Shown piece by piece: positions 1 through 5,241 of a stretch of 5,241 bases of DNA. The stretch spans positions 1-5,241 of the forward strand of contig JAQVLJ010000051.1 of the NCBI GenBank assembly GCA_028704215.1, written 5' to 3'. Under the pieces are notes generated by a model. That model saw nothing but the letters and a program-made list of their open reading frames with translations. It ran no database searches and was not told where the DNA came from. This stretch comes from Clostridia bacterium (GTDB taxonomy: Bacteria; Bacillota; Clostridia; Christensenellales; UBA1242). The position numbers and the translations under genes are program-made. How positions within the stretch are numbered: position 1 is the first letter of the stretch; the number at the start of each line of letters is the position of its first letter.

Positions 1-1488
1 TTCTGCAAATTTTTCTGCCTCTTTAACTGCTTTATCAATTTCATCATCAGACAAATTAGAACTTGCAGTAATAGTAATTTTTTGTTCTTTGTTAGTTCCC
101 AAATCTTTTGCAGAAACATTGACTATACCGTTAGCATCGATATCAAATGTAACTTCGATTTGAGGAATACCACGAGGTGCTGGTGGAATACCAACTAATT
201 GGAATCTTCCAAGAGTTTTGTTTTGAGCGGCAAATTCACGTTCGCCTTGCAATACATGTATTTCAACACCAGGCTGACTGTCTGTAGCAGTTGAAAAAAC
301 TTTGCTCTTTTTGGTTGGAATAGTTGTATTTCTTTCAATAAGTTTAGTACAAATACCGCCAAGAGTTTCGATACCCAAAGAAAGTGGTGTTACGTCAAGC
401 AACAATACATCTTTGACTTCTCCGCCCAACACACCTGCCTGAATACAAGCACCTATTGCCACGCATTCGTCTGGGTTAATGCCTTTAAATGGTTCAAGAG
501 CAATCTCTTTTTTCAATGCTTCAACAACGGCTGGAACACGAGTAGAACCACCGACCAAAATCACTTTTCCAATTTGTGATTTTTCCAATTTTGCATCTTT
601 AAGTGCTTTTTTTGTACAAACAATAGTTTTGTCAATCAAATCGGCAATCAAACTTTCGAATTTTGCACGTGTCAAACTATATTCCAAATGTTTTGGACCA
701 TTAGCATCACTTGTGATAAATGGCAAAGTAATGTTTGTTTGTGTTAATGTTGACAATTCAATTTTTGCTTTTTCTGCCGCTTCTTTCAAACGTTGTTTTG
801 CAGATTTGTCTGCTGACAAGTCTATGCCAGTATTTGATTTAAAATCTGCAATCAACAAGTCAATAATGCGGTTATCAAAATCATCACCACCAAGACGAGT
901 ATCACCAGCGGTTGACAATACTTCGAAAACGCCATCTCCTATTTCCAAAATGCTGACATCAAAAGTACCGCCGCCCAAATCGTAAACCAATATTTTTTGA
1001 TTTTTACGTTCAGTTTTATCTAGTCCATAAGCAAGAGCAGCCGCTGTTGGCTCATTAATTATTCTCAATACTTCAAGCCCAGCAATTTTACCAGCATCTT
1101 TTGTTGCTTGTCGTTGACTATCATTAAAATATGCAGGTACAGTGATAACCGCTTGTGTTACTTTTTGACCAAGATAACTTTCAGCATCCTGTTTCAATTT
1201 TGTCAAAATCATTGCACTTATCTCTTGTGGAGAATAAGTTTTGTCCTCAATTTTTACTTTAAAATTTGTACCCATTTCTCTTTTTATAGAAAGAACAGTG
1301 TGTTCAGGATTTGTTACAGCCTGACGCTTTGCCACTTGACCTACCAATCTTTCTTCACCCTTAAAACCTACAACGGAAGGAGTGGTACGACTACCCTCCG
1401 AGTTTGCAATAACAGTTGGCTGACCGCCCTCCATTACTGCTACGCATGAATTTGTTGTTCCCAAATCAATACCTATAATTTTTCCCAT
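1..1488 (-). CDS. dnaK: Molecular chaperone DnaK (Hsp70), 5' part, runs off the left edge
   Basis: This is the cytoplasmic ATP-driven Hsp70 chaperone, which binds exposed hydrophobic segments of unfolded clients with DnaJ and GrpE. The window encodes residues 1-496 with no stop; the family is usually about 600-620 residues, so most of the C-terminal helical lid is missing. Visible parts are the phosphate-1 motif IDLGTTNSC (7-15), catalytic Lys69 in SIKR, the phosphate-2 motif VYDLGGGTFDVS (168-179), GDTRLGGDDFD (195-205) with the Thr197 equivalent of the autophosphorylation site, LVGGSTRVP (311-319), the interdomain linker VKDVLLLDVTP (358-368), and the beta-sandwich substrate domain with IHVLQGER (410-417) and PPAPRGIPQIEVTFDID (435-451). 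The residue 70-85 region lacks the roughly 25-residue insert of proteobacterial DnaK, a Gram-positive trait. The ATG at 1488 has AAGGAG (1498-1503) 9 nt upstream. It follows grpE by 27 nt and is the third gene of the HrcA-controlled operon. Identification is certain. Confidence 0.99.
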   Translation of the reverse strand, partial: MGKIIGIDLGTTNSCVAVMEGGQPTVIANSEGSRTTPSVVGFKGEERLVGQVAKRQAVTNPEHTVLSIKREMGTNFKVKIEDKTYSPQEISAMILTKLKQDAESYLGQKVTQAVITVPAYFNDSQRQATKDAGKIAGLEVLRIINEPTAAALAYGLDKTERKNQKILVYDLGGGTFDVSILEIGDGVFEVLSTAGDTRLGGDDFDNRIIDLLIADFKSNTGIDLSADKSAKQRLKEAAEKAKIELSTLTQTNITLPFITSDANGPKHLEYSLTRAKFESLIADLIDKTIVCTKKALKDAKLEKSQIGKVILVGGSTRVPAVVEALKKEIALEPFKGINPDECVAIGACIQAGVLGGEVKDVLLLDVTPLSLGIETLGGICTKLIERNTTIPTKKSKVFSTATDSQPGVEIHVLQGEREFAAQNKTLGRFQLVGIPPAPRGIPQIEVTFDIDANGIVNVSAKDLGTNKEQKITITASSNLSDDEIDKAVKEAEKFAE

Positions 1489-1515
1489 TTTTTATATCTC
1501 CTTTTTTTTTAAAAA

Positions 1516-2028
1516 TTATTTTTTTACTATTACTTGTGCAAAACGCACAACTTTGTCTTCATAGATGTAACCCGGTGTCAACTCTTTTACGATATGACCA
1601 CTAGGAAAGTCGCTTTTTTCATCAACGGCAACAGCGTTGTGTAGATTGGGGTCAAACTCGCCTTTGCATGGTATTTTTTTGACTCCCAAGTTTTCTAGCG
1701 AACGATTAAGTTCTTTTTCGATAAGGTGTACGCCTTTTAAAGTATCTTTGTCCTTAATAAGTTCGCTCGCTTTTTTAAAACTATCAAGTGCAGGAATAAC
1801 GCCAGTAATGGCTTGAACAAATCCTTCTTGCCTTGCGCTATCCAGTGATTTGATAGTTCGTTTGCGGTAATTGTCAAATTCTGCTTGCAAACGCAACAAA
1901 TCGTCTAAATAATTTGGTGATTTTTCTTCCTCACAAGCACAATTGCAATCATTACAACCGCATTTTTCTTCTTTCGAACAATTACACTCTTTTTGTTCGT
2001 CTTTCTTATTATCTTTTTCTTCTGCCAT
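1516..2028 (-). CDS. grpE: Nucleotide exchange factor GrpE with Cys-rich N-terminus
   Basis: GrpE is a homodimeric co-chaperone that releases ADP from the DnaK ATPase domain and so resets the Hsp70 cycle. The protein has 170 residues. After a charged N-terminus comes a cysteine cluster (15-32), then the paired-helix region with the family signature LQAEFDNYRKRT (47-58), a helical bundle with VIPALDSF (77-84), and the C-terminal beta-wing domain that contacts DnaK, seen as GEFDPNLHNAVAVDE (123-137) and a tail with TPGYIYEDKVVRFAQV. The core is canonical. The N-terminal stalk looks short compared with E. coli GrpE, because Pro38 and the Cys cluster sit where the long helix would extend. The ATG at 2028 has AAGGAG (2034-2039) 5 nt upstream, directly after the hrcA stop. 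It lies 11 nt after hrcA and 27 nt before dnaK, so the three are almost certainly co-transcribed. Confidence 0.98.
   Translation of the reverse strand: MAEEKDNKKDEQKECNCSKEEKCGCNDCNCACEEEKSPNYLDDLLRLQAEFDNYRKRTIKSLDSARQEGFVQAITGVIPALDSFKKASELIKDKDTLKGVHLIEKELNRSLENLGVKKIPCKGEFDPNLHNAVAVDEKSDFPSGHIVKELTPGYIYEDKVVRFAQVIVKK
1933..1986 (-). other. Metallothionein-like Cys cluster in the GrpE N-terminal tail
   Basis: Residues 15-32 of GrpE hold seven cysteines (15, 17, 23, 25, 28, 30, 32), spaced C-x-C-x5-C-x-C-x2-C-x-C-x-C, set among Lys, Glu, Asp and Asn. The spacing resembles metal-thiolate or redox-active segments such as those of metallothioneins. GrpE N-terminal tails are normally disordered, acidic and poor in cysteine. 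It lies between the start codon and the first conserved GrpE motif, so it is an appendage rather than part of the fold. Metal binding is inferred from spacing only. Confidence 0.75.
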
Positions 2029-2039
2029 TACATCTCCTT

Positions 2040-3041
2040 TTATTTTAGGTCTTCGGCTTGACTTACAATGAATTTTAACGCAGATGCAAGCGTTCTATAA
2101 TCAACACGTTTTGGGCCAACTAGACTCAACGATGCGATAGGTACTCCGTGTATTTTTATCGGAGCAATCAACATCATTCCGCCTTTAAGGTCGTCTTCGC
2201 CCATTTTTACTGACATACCTTCAACGTATTCGTTATCAAACGCTTCAAGAACTTTATTATCATCAGACAAAAACGACATTATCTCTTTGGCTTGATCATA
2301 CTCTTCTTGTGTAATATTTGTTAGCATTTTGGAAGGATTGCCCGCACTAATGTCTACTTTCTTCTCTATAACTTTGTGCAGAGCCAATATAATACTATCA
2401 ATCAGTTTGTTAAGCGATATGATTTGACTACCAGCTTTTACGCTTACATTTTTTATGTTGTCTATCAAATACTTAATTGTTTTCCCAGCAAATTCACTTG
2501 ATAGTAGTTGTGATGTTTCCACACACGAACTTTTGTCACACAAATCTATTGGTATGTTGTTATCAATGATTCCCGATTCAGTTTCTATCAGTAACAGAGC
2601 ATCTTTTTGTATCAGTGGTATGATTTGGATATTGTTTATTTTTAGATTTTCCAATCCATACTGCACCAAAACGGTAGGATAATTTGTTACTGTGCTGAGT
2701 TTTTTTGCCAATGAAGTAAGTGTAGTAACAATACTATGACTTTTGTTTTCATAATCATTTTTTAAACGTTCAAGTTTTTTGAAATTCAAATCATTCTTTT
2801 TCAGAATTTCATTGACATAAAACTTGTAAGCCATATCAGTTGGTACACGTCCACTTGAAGTGTGTAGTTGTCTAAAATACCCCATCGCATCCAAGGCGTT
2901 CAATTCATTTCTCAAAGTTGCTGTTGACAAATTTGGAAAATGCGATTGAAGTGCATTTGATGTTATGGGCTGAGCAGAACGAATGTAGTCATCCACTGAC
3001 AATAACAATATTTCTAGTTTACGTTCATTTGTTAGCGTCAC
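2040..3041 (-). CDS. hrcA: Heat-inducible transcription repressor HrcA
   Basis: HrcA represses class I heat-shock genes by binding the CIRCE inverted repeat as a dimer. In Gram-positives its active fold depends on the GroEL chaperonin, so unfolded protein relieves repression. The 333 residues match the usual length of about 340. The N-terminal winged helix is seen as LEILLLSVDDYI (9-20), PITSNALQ (25-32), LSTATLRNELNALDAMGY (38-55) and the wing motif HTSSGRVPTD (60-69), followed by AYKFYVNEIL (71-80). The middle and C-terminal GAF-like and dimerisation regions include LSTVTNYPTVLVQ (115-127) and the hallmark VGPKRVDY (308-315), a variant of the common GPxRMDY. Translation starts at GTG 3041, chosen because AAGGAGG lies 6 nt upstream and the conserved domain begins at once; there is no nearby ATG. 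It is the first gene of the operon, downstream of a CIRCE site, so it should be autoregulated. Confidence 0.98.
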   Translation of the reverse strand: MTLTNERKLEILLLSVDDYIRSAQPITSNALQSHFPNLSTATLRNELNALDAMGYFRQLHTSSGRVPTDMAYKFYVNEILKKNDLNFKKLERLKNDYENKSHSIVTTLTSLAKKLSTVTNYPTVLVQYGLENLKINNIQIIPLIQKDALLLIETESGIIDNNIPIDLCDKSSCVETSQLLSSEFAGKTIKYLIDNIKNVSVKAGSQIISLNKLIDSIILALHKVIEKKVDISAGNPSKMLTNITQEEYDQAKEIMSFLSDDNKVLEAFDNEYVEGMSVKMGEDDLKGGMMLIAPIKIHGVPIASLSLVGPKRVDYRTLASALKFIVSQAEDLK

Positions 3042-3047
3042 ACCGAA

Positions 3048-3054
3048 CCTCCTT
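3048..3054 (-). promoter_or_regulatory. Strong Shine-Dalgarno of hrcA, fixes the GTG start
   Basis: The minus strand reads AAGGAGG here, a full-strength ribosome binding site, 6 nt before the GTG at 3041. This supports GTG as the true start of hrcA in the absence of any ATG near the conserved N-terminus. A strong site with a weaker start codon could set a modest level of repressor relative to GrpE and DnaK; that last point is inference. Confidence 0.9.
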
Positions 3055-3068
3055 TTATTAATATGAAT

Positions 3069-3095
3069 TTAGCACTCTAATTATTCAAGTGCTAA
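3069..3095 (-). promoter_or_regulatory. CIRCE operator (HrcA binding site)
   Basis: The plus strand reads TTAGCACTC, a 9-nt spacer, then AAGTGCTAA. The consensus is TTAGCACTC-N9-GAGTGCTAA, so 17 of 18 arm positions match; the single deviation is the innermost base of the second arm. The operator starts 5 nt downstream of the -10 box and covers the expected transcription start, so bound HrcA would block initiation. It would also fall at the 5' end of the mRNA as a stem-loop, where the deviant position becomes a U-G wobble. It lies 27 nt upstream of the hrcA start codon. Confidence 0.97.
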
Positions 3096-3122
3096 CACAT
3101 ATTTTAATAAGGTGCTAACACA
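3089..3122 (-). repeat. 11-bp direct repeat: extra CIRCE half-site in the promoter spacer
   Basis: The plus-strand string GTGCTAACACA occurs at 3089-3099, as part of the CIRCE arm, and again at 3112-3122, inside the 17-nt spacer of the hrcA promoter. The copies are exact and offset by 23 bp, about two helical turns. On the minus strand each contains TTAGCAC, the core of a CIRCE half-site. The second copy has no inverted partner at CIRCE spacing. The repeat is plainly visible; binding of HrcA to it is a hypothesis. Confidence 0.8.
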
Positions 3123-3129
3123 ATGTCAA
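3101..3129 (-). promoter_or_regulatory. Sigma-A-type promoter of the hrcA-grpE-dnaK operon
   Basis: On the minus strand a perfect -35 box TTGACA (3124-3129) is followed by a 17-nt spacer and a -10 box TAAAAT (3101-3106), which matches five of six positions of TATAAT. Transcription should start near 3093-3098, giving a leader of about 55 nt before the GTG of hrcA. The predicted start coincides with the CIRCE operator, as expected for HrcA repression. The near-consensus strength fits a repressed heat-shock promoter. Confidence 0.92.
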
Positions 3130-3143
3130 GTATTTCTGCCAAC

Positions 3144-3160
3144 TTTTTTTAAATTTTTTT
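3144..3160 (-). promoter_or_regulatory. A-tract block upstream of the hrcA promoter, possible UP element
   Basis: The minus strand has seven A, three T, then seven A, ending about 14 bp upstream of the -35 box, or roughly -50 to -66 from the predicted start. A-tracts at this place commonly act as UP elements contacted by the RNA polymerase alpha subunit, or bend the DNA. In an AT-rich genome such runs also arise by chance, so the role is tentative. Confidence 0.35.
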
Positions 3161-3213
3161 AATCATTATTTAAGTTTCTTATTTAACTTTAAACTTATAA
3201 CTTTTGTTTCAAC

Positions 3214-3239
3214 AAAAAAAAGACAAGTTGATGTCTTTT
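3214..3239 (-). terminator. Rho-independent terminator after the unknown gene
   Basis: Read on the minus strand, AAAAGACA (3232-3239), a 6-nt loop and TGTCTTTT (3218-3225) form an 8-bp stem followed directly by more T, with eight T in a row overall at 3214-3221. A G-T and two A-T pairs can extend the stem at its base at the expense of the T tail. The stem is low in GC but the layout is typical. It lies about 27 nt past the stop codon at 3267 and separates the unknown gene from the hrcA operon promoter. The inverted repeat could also work in the plus direction, but no plus-strand gene is supported there. Confidence 0.75.
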
Positions 3240-3266
3240 CTTATTTTCTATTTTTTTTGGTATTTA

Positions 3267-3662
3267 TTATAAGTTTTGAGCAGCATTATTTACTAATTCT
3301 TCGCACTCATAATCAAAAATTTCATCGGATATCAAATATTTTCCATAAGTTTCTTTTACTTCAACGCCTTCGTCGTATACTGTAATTTCTGCATCATCGA
3401 ATATTTTTTCGTATTCACCGTTGCCAATATATTCGTAATTTTTCAAAAATACGCATTTTTCACCGCAGTTATTTACAAAAATATAAGTTTTCATTCCACA
3501 TTCTTCTTTTTTAATCAAAGCGCCTGTTTCATAAAAAGTTACAACAGCATCACGGATATCAACGGTCAAATTTGATCTCACACACAACAAATCTGCGTTT
3601 TTGTCATTCTCCATTAGTGTAGTAAAATTGGGGTTATTAGTAATTTCTTTTAATAGTTTCAT
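3267..3662 (-). CDS. Small protein of unknown function, own promoter
   Basis: I do not recognise this 131-residue protein. It is acidic and appears soluble, with no signal peptide or membrane segment. Alternating hydrophobic stretches such as VVTFYETGALI (40-50), TYIFVNN (59-65) and EITVYDEGVEV (92-102) suggest a mostly beta fold. Five cysteines (27, 55, 66, 70, 120) include a CGEKC pair (66-70) that could be redox-active or bind metal, though that is speculative. The ATG at 3662 is chosen over an in-frame ATG at 3716 because AAGGAG lies 7 nt upstream and the longer version would begin at the -35 box of a good promoter. It sits between hemW and hrcA, which are often adjacent in Bacillota. A terminator follows, so it is probably monocistronic, apart from possible read-through from hemW. 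That it is a real gene is well supported by the promoter, ribosome site and terminator. Confidence 0.85.
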   Translation of the reverse strand: MKLLKEITNNPNFTTLMENDKNADLLCVRSNLTVDIRDAVVTFYETGALIKKEECGMKTYIFVNNCGEKCVFLKNYEYIGNGEYEKIFDDAEITVYDEGVEVKETYGKYLISDEIFDYECEELVNNAAQNL

Positions 3663-3669
3663 AATTTTT

Positions 3670-3675
3670 CTCCTT
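3670..3675 (-). promoter_or_regulatory. Shine-Dalgarno that sets the start of the unknown gene at 3662
   Basis: The minus strand reads AAGGAG, 7 nt before the ATG at 3662. No comparable site precedes the in-frame ATG at 3716, so the shorter 131-residue product is preferred. Confidence 0.88.
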
Positions 3676-3687
3676 GCAAACGTGGTT

Positions 3688-3716
3688 AGTATACGACAAA
3701 TCAAAAAAAATTTCAA
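3688..3716 (-). promoter_or_regulatory. Sigma-A-type promoter of the unknown small gene
   Basis: On the minus strand the -35 box TTGAAA (3711-3716) and the -10 box TATACT (3688-3693) are each one mismatch from consensus and are separated by exactly 17 nt. Transcription should start near 3680-3682, leaving a leader of about 20 nt that contains the ribosome site. The promoter lies in the gap between the hemW stop and the unknown gene. No operator-like repeat is visible beside it, so nothing suggests heat-shock control. Confidence 0.85.
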
Positions 3717-3742
3717 CCCCCTTTTTCAATTTTTATTAAAAA

Positions 3743-4870
3743 TTATATTAAATCCAAAATGATTTGATTTGAGACAACAAAATATTTCGGTTTTATATAC
3801 AATCTTCCATTTTTTATATTCAATGCTTTTTTGTATTTTTTTATTATATTTTTTTTACTTTCCAGCAAATTTTCTTCAAACTTAGTTTCAAAATCAATTA
3901 AGTCCAATCCTTTTGCAGTTCGCAAAGATAACATTATTTTTTCCGTACGCATAGTATCTTTGTCCAGTTTTTCTTCAAAACTTACTACAGATGAGTTTGA
4001 TTCGATATTGTTTAAATACTCTTCCAAATTGCCATTGTTCGTATATCTCATACCTCCGTAATATGAAGATGAAGATACGCCCAAACCAAGATATTCTATA
4101 TCATTCCAATATTTTATGTTATGTTTTGATTCAAAGTGTTTTTTACTCAAATTTGATATTTCATACAAACAATAATGCTTACTGTTACACAGTTTTATTG
4201 CATATTGATATAATTTTGTAGTTTCTTCATCTGAAGGTAAAACTATTTTGCCACTTTGCACATTTTGCTTTAACTTCGTATTGTCTTCTAATTGCAACAT
4301 ATATGCTGAAATATGTTTTACTTTGTGCTTTACAAAAAAATTTACAATTTTTCTTATATCCTTTCTTGTTTGAAAAGGAAGACCCAACATCATATCTGCC
4401 GAAATATTATTTATTCCATTTCGATGCAATATTTCAAATGCATTTTTTACATTTTCAAAACTTTGTTTTCGACCAATGGCATGTAATGAGTTATCATTAA
4501 TGCTTTGTACGCCCATACTAACACGATTAACACCACAACTTATGTATTCTTTCAATTTTGTATCAGTCAAAGAATTAGGATTTACTTCTATTGTGAACTC
4601 AGTATTTTTTGATATATCAAAATTTTCCTGTATACATTCCACAATTTTTTTTATACAACCATAGGGAAGTACAGATGGGGTGCCGCCGCCAATGTATATG
4701 GTATCAAAAATATAGCCTTTAAATAACTCACCTTTCCTTTGCATTTCAGTGCAAAGACAATCAACATACCTGTTTTTCAAATCATTATTGCACACAAAAG
4801 ATGCAAAATCACAATAATGGCATTTTGCATTACAAAAAGGTATGTGTATATATAGTCCAGCATTAGTCAT
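3743..4870 (-). CDS. hemW: Heme chaperone HemW, radical-SAM HemN-like protein
   Basis: HemW (formerly annotated as oxygen-independent coproporphyrinogen III oxidase) is a radical-SAM family protein now regarded as a heme chaperone that delivers heme to membrane proteins. The 375 residues are full length. LYIHIPFC (6-13) leads into the [4Fe-4S] motif C13-x3-C17-x2-C20 followed by DF. HemN itself has another Cys two residues after the third; its absence favours HemW. Further marks are the SAM-binding IGGGTPS (60-66), IEVNP (94-98), RVSMGVQS (116-123), DMMLGLPFQT (159-168), the HemW motif HNIKYW (250-255) and the C-terminal HemN_C region with LSLRTAKGLDL (314-324). The stretch after YLGLG reads VSSSSYY, without the His often found there. 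The ATG at 4870 overlaps the lepA stop by 8 nt and has no clear ribosome site, suggesting translational coupling. The name is assigned from motifs and neighbourhood and is firm. Confidence 0.96.
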   Translation of the reverse strand: MTNAGLYIHIPFCNAKCHYCDFASFVCNNDLKNRYVDCLCTEMQRKGELFKGYIFDTIYIGGGTPSVLPYGCIKKIVECIQENFDISKNTEFTIEVNPNSLTDTKLKEYISCGVNRVSMGVQSINDNSLHAIGRKQSFENVKNAFEILHRNGINNISADMMLGLPFQTRKDIRKIVNFFVKHKVKHISAYMLQLEDNTKLKQNVQSGKIVLPSDEETTKLYQYAIKLCNSKHYCLYEISNLSKKHFESKHNIKYWNDIEYLGLGVSSSSYYGGMRYTNNGNLEEYLNNIESNSSVVSFEEKLDKDTMRTEKIMLSLRTAKGLDLIDFETKFEENLLESKKNIIKKYKKALNIKNGRLYIKPKYFVVSNQIILDLI

Positions 4871-5241
4871 ATTTCAAAACAGAAACAAACGCTTCACTAG
4901 GCAACTCTACACTTCCTAGTCTTCTCATACGTTTTTTACCTTCTTTTTGTTTCTCTAGCAATTTTCTTTTACGAGAAATATCACCGCCGTAACATTTTGC
5001 CAAAACATCTTTTCTAAGTGCCCTTACGGTTTCACGAGCGATAATTTTACCACCAATACATGCTTGAATAGGTACTTCAAATTGCTGACGTGAAATAACA
5101 TCTTTCAATTTTTCACACAACACTCTACCCCTTGCATATGCTTTTTCTTTGTGCGTTATTAACGAAAGAGCATCACATATTTCGCCATTAAGCAAAATAT
5201 CCACCTTTACAAGTTCACTCTCTTGATATTCAAAAAAATCA
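4863..5241 (-). CDS. lepA: Elongation factor 4 (LepA), C-terminal part, runs off the right edge
   Basis: LepA/EF4 is a translational GTPase that acts on the ribosome, described as a back-translocase or an aid to initiation and 30S maturation. Only the last 125 residues of about 600 are in the window; the GTPase domain is beyond the right edge. What remains is the end of the EF-G-V-like domain and the LepA-specific C-terminal domain: KVDILLNGE (12-20 of the fragment), RQQFEVPIQA (51-60), IGGKIIARETVRALRKDVLA (62-81), then CYGGDISRKRKLLEKQK (83-99), the basic tail that reaches into the ribosome, and VELPSEAFVSVLK (111-123). No initiation codon should be sought inside the fragment: the in-frame GTG at 5204 is an internal valine. 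It overlaps hemW by 8 nt, a common arrangement in Bacillota. Confidence 0.98.
   Translation of the reverse strand, partial: DFFEYQESELVKVDILLNGEICDALSLITHKEKAYARGRVLCEKLKDVISRQQFEVPIQACIGGKIIARETVRALRKDVLAKCYGGDISRKRKLLEKQKEGKKRMRRLGSVELPSEAFVSVLKYD

Noticed and set aside
479..1449. Plus-strand open frames of 168 and 113 codons (479-985 and 1108-1449)
   Set aside because: They lie wholly antisense to the strongly conserved dnaK gene, lack ribosome sites and show no recognisable domains; they are shadows of dnaK codon use.
1489..1515. Poly-A and poly-T runs between grpE and dnaK as a terminator or slippage site
   Set aside because: No GC-containing stem is present, and the runs fall in the 27-nt gap that carries the dnaK ribosome site; they fit the general AT richness.
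2028..2033. Start-stop element ATGTAA overlapping the grpE start codon
   Set aside because: It sits directly against the AAGGAG with no spacing, so a ribosome could hardly initiate there; the real grpE ATG has suitable spacing.
3663..3716. Longer version of the small gene starting at ATG 3716
   Set aside because: The extra 18 residues would be encoded across a good -35/-10 promoter, and no ribosome site precedes that ATG, whereas ATG 3662 has AAGGAG 7 nt upstream.
3728..3744. Possible terminator hairpin at the end of hemW
   Set aside because: The 7-bp stem is entirely A/T, overlaps the stop codon and is not followed by a convincing T run, so it may be chance in AT-rich DNA.
2455..4664. Plus-strand open frames inside hrcA (2455-2682) and hemW (3831-4664)
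   Set aside because: They are short, antisense to conserved genes, overlap one another in different frames and have no promoter or ribosome site.
1..5241. CRISPR arrays, tRNA or rRNA genes, insertion sequences or alternative stop-codon use
   Set aside because: No spaced repeat array, cloverleaf, transposase or terminal repeats were seen; all complete genes end in TAA and the only clear tryptophan (HemW 255) is a normal TGG.

Overview
The window is AT-rich, and every gene I can support lies on the minus strand. In transcription order (high to low coordinates) these are lepA (3' part), hemW, a small gene of unknown function, hrcA, grpE and dnaK (5' part). This is the classic lepA-hemW-hrcA-grpE-dnaK neighbourhood of Bacillota. 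Four things support a Gram-positive, probably clostridial, host: DnaK lacks the N-terminal insert of proteobacterial DnaK; its substrate-binding domain reads like clostridial DnaK; an HrcA/CIRCE system is present; and strong AAGGAG-type ribosome binding sites precede the start codons of dnaK, grpE, hrcA and the unknown gene. All complete genes end in TAA, and I see no sign of a non-standard genetic code.

Region by region: 4863-5241 holds the C-terminal 125 residues of the ribosomal GTPase LepA (EF4). It overlaps by 8 nt the start of hemW (3743-4870), a radical-SAM heme chaperone of the HemN-like family. A 131-residue protein that I do not recognise follows at 3267-3662. It has its own sigma-A-type promoter (TTGAAA-N17-TATACT) and is followed by a hairpin and T-tract terminator at 3214-3239. 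The stretch 3042-3266 is the control region of the heat-shock operon: an A-tract block, a TTGACA-N17-TAAAAT promoter, a CIRCE operator over the expected transcription start, and a strong ribosome binding site ahead of a GTG start. The compact operon hrcA (2040-3041), grpE (1516-2028), dnaK (1488 to beyond the left edge) follows with gaps of 11 and 27 nt.

How the genes work together: HrcA should bind CIRCE and repress its own operon. GrpE and DnaK are the nucleotide-exchange factor and the ATPase of the Hsp70 chaperone cycle; dnaJ may lie just past the left edge. The upstream lepA/hemW pair is a separate housekeeping unit.

Most of the window is ordinary and conserved, and I do not see a wholly new system. 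The least ordinary points are a metallothionein-like cluster of seven cysteines in 18 residues at the N-terminus of GrpE (with an apparently shortened GrpE stalk), an extra CIRCE half-site between the -35 and -10 boxes of the hrcA promoter, and the independently promoted unknown gene between hemW and hrcA.
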